The position numbers were made by a program, and so were the translations under genes. A model generated the notes under the pieces. That model had not been told where the DNA came from. It did no database searches and worked only from the letters and a program-made list of their open reading frames with translations. 64,000 nt of DNA, from the NCBI GenBank assembly GCA_965204915.1, contig OZ242023.1:5022001-5086000 (forward strand), read 5' to 3'. This DNA is from HK1 sp965204915. GTDB lineage: Bacteria; Pseudomonadota; Gammaproteobacteria; HK1. Positions within the stretch are counted from its first letter, which is position 1; every line of letters starts with the position of its first letter. This document shows, piece by piece, positions 35,585 to 42,674 of the stretch.

Positions 35585-35653
35585 TGCGCCACGATGGCGT
35601 TCCGACGCCGCCCGTCCGGCCCCGTGCACTGCGGTATTCTCGGCGTTCGGGAC

Positions 35654-35673
35654 TTCGTTCGCCGGCGAACGAA
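35654..35673. promoter_or_regulatory. 20-bp perfect palindrome upstream of polB (copy 1)
   Basis: TTCGTTCGCCGGCGAACGAA is fully self-complementary and ends 54 bp before the polB ATG. The same site is at 42601-42620 in copy 2. It could be a repressor operator; it does not match the CTG-N10-CAG LexA box. Confidence 0.5.
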
Positions 35674-35727
35674 CCCTCGTCCACCGGACGAGCCCCCGCC
35701 GGCCACCGAACCATCGCGAACGAGCCG

Positions 35728-37786
35728 ATGCACACCCTGCGTGCGTTTCTCCTCACCCGCCAGTGGCGGGACGCCTCCGATGGACTGGAGCTCTCGCTCT
35801 GGGCCGCATCGGAGCAGGGGCCGTTGCGCATCGTGCTCGATGCGGAAGAGGCGGTGTGCTTCGTGGAGCGGGAGGCGGCGCCGGGGAACGACGCATTGGC
35901 GGGCGTCGCGTGCCGGCGGCGGGCGCTCGACCTCGTGACCCTGGAGGGCGTGCCGGTCGATGCACTGTACTTCCGGCGCCAGCGCGATCTGGTGGCGGCG
36001 CGGGACCACCTCCGCGCCCGGGGCGTCGCGGCCCATGAATCCGACCTGAAGCCCGCCGATCGCTTCCTGATGGAGCGTTTCGTGACCGCGGGGCTCGCGG
36101 CACGAGGCGAGGTGGTGCGCAAATCCGGCCATCCGGAGATGCGCAACCCCGCCATCCGGCGCGACGACTACCGCCGGGCGCTGCGATGGGTGTCGCTGGA
36201 CATCGAGACGGCGGGGCTCGACGGCGCCCTCTACTCCATCGCCCTGCATTCGCCGGACGACGAGCGGGTTCTGATGGTGAGCGGGCATCCCGTTCATTGC
36301 GAGGACGCGACGGTGGAGTCCCTGGCGGACGAAGGCGCCCTGCTCTCCCGCCTGTTCGCATGGTTCGCCGAGCACGACCCCGACCTCATCCTCGGGTGGA
36401 ACGTGGTCGGGTTCGACCTCGACTTCATCGCCAAGCGCTGCCGGCGGCTCGGCCTCGGCTTCGACCTCGCGCGGGGCGGCGAGCGGTCCGCGATCCTGCA
36501 GCCGGGGTCGCGGTCGGGGACGTACGTCGCGCGCATCCCCGGCCGCGTCGTGCTCGACGGGATCGACACGCTGCGCACCGCGTTCTGGTCGTTCGAATCC
36601 TTCGAGCTGGAGCACGTCGCCCAAACGATGCTCGGGCGGGGCAAGCGCATCGACCACGGCGGCGACCGGGTCGCCGAGATCATCCGCCTCTACGAGCAGG
36701 ACCGCGCCCGGCTCGCGGCCTACAACCTCGAGGACTGCCGGCTGGTGGCCGCGATCGTGGAGAAGGCCGGACTCGTCGAGTTCTCGATGCGCCGGGCGGA
36801 GCTGACGGGTCTGGGGATGGACCGGCAAGGGGGATCGGTGGCGGCGTTCGACCACCTCTACCTGCCGCGGCTGCACCGGGCGGGAAGGGTCGCGCCGGAC
36901 GTGGCCGATGCGCGGTCCGGGGAGGGGAGCCCCGGCGGCTACGTGCTCGATTCGAAGCCCGGGCTCTACGACAACGTGCTGGTGCTCGACTTCAAGAGCC
37001 TGTACCCGAGCATCATCCGCACCTTCGGCATCGACCCGTACGCGCTGCACGCGCCGGGCGGGGATCGGATCGAGGGATTCGCGGGCGCCTCGTTCGCACG
37101 CGAGGGAGCGATCCTGCCCGATCTCGTCCGCTCGATCTGGGAGGAGCGGGACCGGGCGAAAGAGCGCGGCGGCGCTCAACGCATGGTGGCGCCGCACCGT
37201 CGAGCGCGAGCACCGGCTCGAATCGTTCCTCGAGATCGAGCTCGAGACCCTCTTCCTCAAGTTCCTCATGCCCACCGTGCGCGGCGAGGCGACCGGCAGC
37301 AAGAAGCGCTACGCCGGCCTCGTGCGCACCGGTGACGGCGGCCATGACCTCGTGTTCAAGGGTCTCGAAAGCGTGCGCACGGACTGGACGCCGCTCGCCC
37401 GTGCGTTCCAGCGCGAGCTGTACCGGCGCGTGTTCACCGGGGAGCCGTTCGAGGCATACGTGCGCGACACCCTGGCGGCGATGCTCGCGGGCGAGCACGA
37501 CGAGGCCCTGGTGTACCGGAAACGGCTGCGCCAGAGCGTGGAGGAGTACACGCGCAACGTCCCGCCCCACGTGCAGGCGGCGCGCAAGCTCGGCCGGCGG
37601 GTGCGCTGGGTGCGCTACGTCATCACCGCATCGGGACCCGAGCCGGTCGAGGACGGCCAGGCCCCGCCCCGGCCCGACTACGACCACTACCGGGAGCGCC
37701 AGCTCGCCCCCGCCGCGGACGGCCTGCTGCACTTCCTCGACACCAGCTTCGACGCGATCACGGACCGGCAGATGGCGATCTTCTGA
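35728..37786 (+). pseudogene. polB: DNA polymerase II (family B), copy 1, catalytically dead by deletion
   Basis: Begins MHTLRAFLLTRQWRDASDGL and matches copy 2 up to RDRAKERG. Exonuclease motif SLDIETAG and polymerase motif A (LDFKSLYPSIIRTF) are intact. At 37170/37171 a 260-bp deletion relative to copy 2 removes motif B (KILMNSFYG) and motif C (YGDTDSL) and shifts the frame. The downstream part (LNAWWRRTVEREHRLESFLE to the stop at 37786) is in another frame. In copy 2 the deleted piece is bordered by 7-bp CGCGGCG repeats, so slippage or recombination between them explains the loss. A truncated exonuclease-like product of about 480 residues could still be made. Confidence 0.93.
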
Positions 37787-37823
37787 CACCGGCGCTTCCC
37801 GGCGTTCACGCAGCACGACGTTC

Positions 37824-37837
37824 GCGCAATCTTGCGC
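37824..37837. promoter_or_regulatory. GCGCAA-TC-TTGCGC dyad upstream of DUF1989 gene (copy 1)
   Basis: A 6+6 bp inverted repeat with a 2-bp centre, 72 bp before the DUF1989 ATG. Copy 2 has the same dyad at 45031-45044. It is placed like an operator overlapping a promoter. Confidence 0.4.
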
Positions 37838-37909
37838 ACCCCTTTCCGCGGTCGATAGCATCCGGGACGGGACCACGGGATACGAGCAAGGCTCGAGAGG
37901 AGCGAGATC

Positions 37910-38827
37910 ATGGCGATTCCGGCGCAACATCCGGAGCCGGCGGATGCGGCGGTCCGGCGGGCGGTGGAGCCGGTGACCGTCTACACCGTGGACAAGCTGC
38001 CGGCCCTGGACCGGACCTTCTACGAGACGGTCCGCTACGGCCCGACCCTCGTGCATACGCTGACCGTGCCGCCACGGGACGGGCGGGCGTTCGAGGTCCC
38101 GGCCGGGCATCTGTTCCGTATCGTCAATACCGACGGCCCGCAGGTCGGCGACCTGAACCTGTGGAACGCGCACGACCTCTCGGAACGGTTCTACAGCGGC
38201 AAGACCCGCGCCCTGCACGCGACCCACGTCAGCACCGGCGACCGGCTGTGGAGCAGCTTTCCACGTCTCCGCCCCATGGCCACCATCACCCGCGACACCC
38301 TGGACTGGTACGGCATCGACGAATACGGCGCCGGCGTGCACGACGTGATCGGCACCCGCTGCGATCCCTACACCCACCACCTGCTGACGGGGGGCGAATA
38401 CCACTACTGCTGCCATTCGAACCTCACCCGCGCCCTGGCTGCGGCGAGGAACCTGCCGCTGGCCGAAGCGGAAGGACACGTGCACGACGTGGCGAACCTC
38501 TTCATGTGCACCGGCTACACCCGCGACACGAACCAGTACTTCATGAAGGCGAGCCCGGCGCGGATCGGCGACTTCATCGAATTCTTCGCCGAGATCGATC
38601 TGCTGGCGGCGCTGTCCGCCTGTCCCGGCGGCGATTGCGGCGCCGGCCATTCCAGCGACGTCGCAACCTGCCATCCGTTGCGCGTGGAGATCCTTCGCCC
38701 GCGGGAAGAGGCCCTGGCGGGTTGGCGGCCGGCGCAAGGCAGCGGCTACGGAGGCGGCCACGGCGCCGGTTCAACACGAACGTCTTCCCAGCCGACCAGG
38801 CAAGGCAGCGGGTACGGTGCCGGTTGA
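37910..38827 (+). CDS. DUF1989 (urea carboxylase-associated) protein, copy 1
   Basis: 305 residues, start with GAGAGGAGCGAG upstream. The core is the DUF1989 domain found in urea amidolyase-associated proteins: RTFYETVRYGPTLVHTLTVP, FRIVNTDGPQVGDLNLWNAH, TRCDPYTHHLLTGGEYHYCC and ECx-type Cys/His clusters (HYCCHSNLTRAL, NLFMCTGYTRDTNQYF) that suggest a metal site. The C-terminal 40 residues are a Gly/Ser-rich tail. Function is not firmly known; members accompany urea or guanidine degradation genes, none of which are here. It is in the same duplicated segment as polB, with its own upstream dyad, and copy 2 differs at only a few residues. Confidence 0.85.
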   Translation: MAIPAQHPEPADAAVRRAVEPVTVYTVDKLPALDRTFYETVRYGPTLVHTLTVPPRDGRAFEVPAGHLFRIVNTDGPQVGDLNLWNAHDLSERFYSGKTRALHATHVSTGDRLWSSFPRLRPMATITRDTLDWYGIDEYGAGVHDVIGTRCDPYTHHLLTGGEYHYCCHSNLTRALAAARNLPLAEAEGHVHDVANLFMCTGYTRDTNQYFMKASPARIGDFIEFFAEIDLLAALSACPGGDCGAGHSSDVATCHPLRVEILRPREEALAGWRPAQGSGYGGGHGAGSTRTSSQPTRQGSGYGAG

Positions 38828-39134
38828 CGTCGAATTGCGCGACATGAGGATACGGTGGGCCCGCCGGAAGCGGCCGTGGCACGCGGTCACCGCGTGGCGC
38901 CCACCGAATCGCTCGAACGAAGCGTCGAGCACACGGGGCAGGCCCGCCGCGCCCGAATCCCGTGGCTTCGCGAAGCGGCCGATGGTGGAACGTGGCGGCG
39001 GATAGCCGCGGGTCCATAGGTACCGTGCAGTGCGCAACGTGGGTTGCATATCGGAATGGTGGAATGCGGCGTCGTATGGCCGCGGGTCCGTGGGTCGGTC
39101 GATTCGGCGGGGTCGGGCCGGGACTCGTTTGAAC

Positions 39135-40292
39135 GTGGCTTCGCCCACCCCCTCCGTCCGGGACGCATCCCGAACGACGTTCGCCCCTTCGGCGCTGCTG
39201 ATGCTCGCGGTGGCCGCGGCAGGCCTGCCGGCGGCAATGGCCGCGGGATCCGCGGCTGCCCAAACCGCCTCCGATGCCCCCAGCGTCATCGTCGCCGAGG
39301 TCGAACGGCGCGACGTGACGCCCAGCTTCTTCTACGTCGGCCGGGTCGAGGCGGTGGAGACGGTGGAGCTGGTGGCGCGGGTCGAGGGCTTCCTGGAGCA
39401 GCGCGACTTCCGCGAAGGCGGGCACGTCGAGAAGGGCGATCTCCTGTTCCTGATCGAGCAGGCCCCCTACCGGATCGCGGTCGAGCAGCGCGAGGCCGAC
39501 CTTGCCGGCGCGCGCGCCACCCTGGAGAATGCGGAGGAAGACTTCGCGCGCAAGGAAGCCCTGGTCGAGCGCAAGACCCTGGCGCGCTCCGCCCTCGGCG
39601 AGGCCCGCGCCGCCCTCGGCACCGCCCGCGCCTCGGTGCAGCAGGCCCGGGCCGCCCTGCGGCGCGCGAAGCTCGACCTCTCCTACACGGAAGTGGCCAG
39701 CCCGATCGCCGGGCAGATCAGCCGGGCCGCCTACAGCGTGGGCGCCTTCGTGCGGCCGGGCGACGGGGCGCTGGCCACGGTCACGAGCACCGACCCCGTG
39801 CACGTCACCATCGCGGTCCCCGAGAAGGATCTGATCGAGGCCCGCCGCCAGGGGATCGACCTCGAGGACCCGCCGGTCGCCCCTTCGCTGCTGCTCTCCG
39901 ACGGCAGCGTCTACGCCCATGCCGGGGAGTTCGACTACCTGGACCCGAGCGTCGATCAGGCCACGGACACGGTCCTTGCCCGGGCGGTGTTCCCGAACCC
40001 CGAACGGGTGCTGCTGCCGGGCCAGTTCGTCACCGTGATCGTGCGCCAGAAGCAGCCGGTGTCGGCGGTGGTCATCCCCCAGGCCGCGGTGCAGAAGGAC
40101 CAGCGGGGCCATTTCGTGCTGGTGGTGGACCGCGCCGACCGGGCCGTGGTCCGCCGGGTGGTCCTCGGCGAGCCGACCGGCGCCGAGTGGGTCGTCTCCG
40201 AGGGCCTCGCCGAGGGCGAGCGGGTGGTCGTCCAGGGCCTGCAGAAGATCCGCCCGGACATGGTGGTCAACCCGGTCGAGGCGCAGGGTTGA
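39135..40292 (+). CDS. RND efflux periplasmic adaptor (HlyD/AcrA family), pump gene missing
   Basis: About 385 residues if translation begins at GTG 39135; TTG 39129 or the GTG at 39030 are possible. A signal peptide (SALLMLAVAAAGLPAAMAAG, then SAAAQ) leads to the barrel-sandwich domain (VETVELVARVEGFLEQRDFR) and a coiled-coil hairpin of alternating Ala/Arg/Glu heptads (about residues 110-175). The second lipoyl half is LSYTEVASPIAGQISRAAYS, and the beta-barrel and membrane-proximal domains end QKIRPDMVVNPVEAQG. Such adaptors link an inner-membrane RND pump to an outer-membrane channel. The expected pump gene does not follow: the next 250 bp hold no gene and then an AlkB-like gene begins. The efflux operon seems to have been cut here. 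Confidence 0.88.
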   Translation: MASPTPSVRDASRTTFAPSALLMLAVAAAGLPAAMAAGSAAAQTASDAPSVIVAEVERRDVTPSFFYVGRVEAVETVELVARVEGFLEQRDFREGGHVEKGDLLFLIEQAPYRIAVEQREADLAGARATLENAEEDFARKEALVERKTLARSALGEARAALGTARASVQQARAALRRAKLDLSYTEVASPIAGQISRAAYSVGAFVRPGDGALATVTSTDPVHVTIAVPEKDLIEARRQGIDLEDPPVAPSLLLSDGSVYAHAGEFDYLDPSVDQATDTVLARAVFPNPERVLLPGQFVTVIVRQKQPVSAVVIPQAAVQKDQRGHFVLVVDRADRAVVRRVVLGEPTGAEWVVSEGLAEGERVVVQGLQKIRPDMVVNPVEAQG

Positions 40293-40541
40293 ATGCGGGC
40301 CGCGGGACGGGCGGCGCGATGCGGGCAACGGCCATCCGCAGTGGACGGTGGTGTGCTTGGTGGCGAGACAGGAGAGGATGGTGTGGATGACGTAAGGAGA
40401 GCTCCCTATGCAGGCAATGACGCGCGGTCACCCAGTGCATAAGGGATGGCGTTCGACATTGATGCGCATGGTGCGCTTGAGGCAATAAACCTGTTGATGT
40501 GTTTGGTCGATGCAATCAAGCGCGAACAAGAGGAGGCCGCC

Positions 40542-41216
40542 ATGAGATCGCCGGTAGTCGATCAAGGTGTGCTGGACTTTCCGCCTGAGAGCGGGCTATC
40601 ACTTGGTGTGGGTGGCGCCGGGAATGTCCTGAAGCAACCCCACGTACCCGATATTCCCGGCTTGCACTACTTCCGCGCATTCCTGGACGATCAGCAGCAA
40701 GGGAGCGCAATCAGGCAAATCGACGAGTCGGCGTGGTTGACGGATCTGGAGCGGCGGGTCCAACACTACGGGTGGCGCTACGACTACCGTGCCCGAACGA
40801 TAGACCGTGGCATGCGAATCGGGCCGTTACCCGATTGGCTGGCAGAGATTGCCGCCCTGCTGCATGAGCACACCGGAAAGTTCGACAGCGTGCCAAACCA
40901 AGCCATCGTGAACGAGTATGAACCAGGACAAGGCATTGCAATGCATGTGGACAGGCATTGCTTTGGCCGGACCGTCGCTACCGTGTCTCTGGGCGACGAC
41001 TGGATGATGGATTTTCGCGCCGCCGGTGGCAACGAGAAGGCGCAATTGCTGTTGGAGCGCGGCTCTGCTCTGGTCCTCACGGAGAAGGCCAGGTATGGTT
41101 GGCTCCACGGCATCGCCAAGCGCAAATCCGAGTCCATTGGTTCAATTCGGCGAAGGCCCCGGGAACGGCGACTGTCCCTGACCTTCCGGACGGTACAGCT
41201 TACTGGCAGAGTGTGA
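40542..41216 (+). CDS. AlkB-like Fe(II)/2-oxoglutarate dioxygenase
   Basis: About 224 residues from the ATG at 40542, preferred because AGGAGG lies 6 bp upstream; an in-frame ATG at 40446 has no ribosome site. The double-stranded beta-helix core shows the iron ligands in GQGIAMHVDRHCFG (H-x-D) and YGWLHGI (distal His), and the oxoglutarate-binding Arg in RRLSLTFR. The nucleotide-lid strands are QHYGWRYDYRART and NQAIVNEYEPGQGI. AlkB enzymes remove alkyl groups from DNA or RNA bases. The stop is 3 bp before the methyltransferase start, so the pair is translationally coupled. The region is visibly less GC-rich than its flanks, suggesting acquisition. Confidence 0.88.
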   Translation: MRSPVVDQGVLDFPPESGLSLGVGGAGNVLKQPHVPDIPGLHYFRAFLDDQQQGSAIRQIDESAWLTDLERRVQHYGWRYDYRARTIDRGMRIGPLPDWLAEIAALLHEHTGKFDSVPNQAIVNEYEPGQGIAMHVDRHCFGRTVATVSLGDDWMMDFRAAGGNEKAQLLLERGSALVLTEKARYGWLHGIAKRKSESIGSIRRRPRERRLSLTFRTVQLTGRV

Positions 41217-41219
41217 CGC

Positions 41220-41963
41220 GTGTTGATTCGAGACCGGTACGTCAGCGTTATCGGCCGTATGGCATCTCGGTTCGGCCGAGAAAGCGGCGATCATTTGATC
41301 CCGAGGGATGCAACCCTGACTCGCTGCATCGACTACGCGGCCCGCTATCTTTACGAGGGAGACACCGTTAAGCACTATCGATACATGCGATACATGCGTG
41401 CATTGGAAGATTTGCTCAGAGACTACGGTGATCATCGGAAGACCTCGGCAATAGTTCATGTGGACGTCGGATGTGGCCCGGGTTTGTTTTCCTGGGTTGT
41501 TCACGATTACTTCAAGCGCCGGGAACCGAAAACAGAAATCGAATTGCACGCATATGACAATACCCCGGCGATGGTCGAATTGGCCGATCTGATATGGCGT
41601 GAGTTCGATATGGGTGTTCACCTGGGCGCAACCAGTGACCTGAATGATCTGGTCTCTCAGATTATGCAGGGCGGGCCACCGGCCGATGTGATCGTGAGCT
41701 TCGGACACGTCCTGGTCCAAACGTCAGACCAGGAAGACGCCATCGATAACTTCGCCGACATTTTGAGCTCCATACTGCTGAACAGCAATCTGGTCGTGGC
41801 TGTTGACGCACAGAACGATCCGGCGACTCAGAGATTCCATCGCTCCATCGACAGATTGGTCGAAGCTTTGGCAGTCCACGGCCTTGAGCTCCGATCAAAA
41901 GTCCAGAAGCGAGGAGGCATGATGGCGGTAGTGACTGACTGCCGTTCGGAGAGACAAACATGA
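41220..41963 (+). CDS. SAM-dependent methyltransferase coupled to the AlkB-like gene
   Basis: 247 residues from a GTG at 41220. Motif I is VHVDVGCGPGLFSWVVHDYF, the SAM loop; later acidic and hydrophobic strands are EIELHAYDNTPAMVELADLI (motif II) and PPADVIVSFGHVLVQTSDQE (motif III/IV position). The N-terminal 70 residues form helices with an unusual Tyr/Arg-rich block (KHYRYMRYMRALEDLLRDYG) that may bind nucleic acid or a partner. The class I fold is clear but the substrate is not. Being 3 bp behind a demethylating dioxygenase it may form a modify/unmodify pair or a repair module. GC is lower than in the neighbouring duplication. Confidence 0.8.
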   Translation: MLIRDRYVSVIGRMASRFGRESGDHLIPRDATLTRCIDYAARYLYEGDTVKHYRYMRYMRALEDLLRDYGDHRKTSAIVHVDVGCGPGLFSWVVHDYFKRREPKTEIELHAYDNTPAMVELADLIWREFDMGVHLGATSDLNDLVSQIMQGGPPADVIVSFGHVLVQTSDQEDAIDNFADILSSILLNSNLVVAVDAQNDPATQRFHRSIDRLVEALAVHGLELRSKVQKRGGMMAVVTDCRSERQT

Positions 41964-42149
41964 CGTCGGGCGGTTCGCAATCCACCGATAGATGATGTCC
42001 GGGCCAGCCGCTCGAAATCCGATGCGGCGCAGATGTCCTTCAAGAACGGGCGAAACAACCCGACGCTCCGAGACAATCCGCCGGGCTTTTACTCCATTCG
42101 GAGTCAATGACCAGTGAGGTGGACAATGCCGAGTGGTTGTTCGAACACG

Positions 42150-42470
42150 GAGGAGAACGCGAATCGTGCATGGCCGGCACTGTGCGAGTTCGGAGCGCCG
42201 GTCGAAGCAGTCGGGGCGACCCGGCACGATCTCCTCCGTCCCGGCACCGTCATCCAGCTCGGGCTGCCCCCGAGACGCATCGACCTGCTGACGCGCATCA
42301 CCGGCGTCGGGTTCGAGGACGCCTGGCGCAACCGTGTGGAACAGATGCTCGAAGGCCGCCCGATCGCCTGTCTCGGCCGCACCGATCTCATCGCGAACAA
42401 GCGCGCGGTCGGACGCCCCCAGGATCTCGCGGATCTGACGCTGCTGGAAACCGCTGCCGGGGGATGCTGA
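42150..42470 (+). pseudogene. C-terminal part of the split nucleotidyltransferase-like gene
   Basis: The reading NTEENANRAWPALCEFGAPV, VIQLGLPPRRIDLLTRITGV and GRTDLIANKRAVGRPQDLAD is the C-terminal half of the DUF6036-type nucleotidyltransferase-like family. The N-terminal half with the catalytic Asp pair is missing here; a matching 19-codon start is at 35527 next to copy 1. Between the methyltransferase stop and this fragment (41964-42149) I recognise nothing. Confidence 0.75.
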
Positions 42471-42600
42471 GCGGAGATCCGCGGTCGTCGGACCGCCGGG
42501 TGTTCCGCCGCCGTGGCCGCCCACCGATCCATGCGCCACGATGGCGTCTCGACACCGCCCGTCCGGCCCCGTGCACTGCGGTATTCTCGGCGTTCGGGAC

Positions 42601-42620
42601 TTCGTTCGCCGGCGAACGAA
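42601..42620. promoter_or_regulatory. 20-bp perfect palindrome upstream of polB (copy 2)
   Basis: Same TTCGTTCGCCGGCGAACGAA site as at 35654, again ending 54 bp before the ATG. Confidence 0.5.
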
Positions 42621-42674
42621 CCCTCGTCCACCGGACGAGCCCCCGCCGGCCACCGAACCATCGCGAACGAGCCG

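Larger units (their letters stand above)
35585..39017 (+). repeat. Duplicated segment, copy 1 (polB pseudogene plus DUF1989)
   Basis: Nearly identical to 42532-46224 over the whole length; the only sizeable indel is 260 bp missing here relative to copy 2. Boundaries are sharp: both begin TGCGCCACGATGGCG and end GCGGGTCCAT. The copies are in direct orientation with 3.5 kb of other genes between them. Scattered single-base changes (for example at 35777, 35925 and 37945) show that some time has passed since duplication. Confidence 0.95.

Noticed and set aside
35654..35673. LexA box upstream of polB
   Set aside because: The palindrome lacks CTG-N10-CAG and also differs from the GAAC-N4-GTTC and GTTC-N7-GTTC forms.
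40446..40541. In-frame 32-codon extension of the AlkB-like gene
   Set aside because: No ribosome site before 40446, whereas AGGAGG precedes the ATG at 40542; family alignment does not need the extension.
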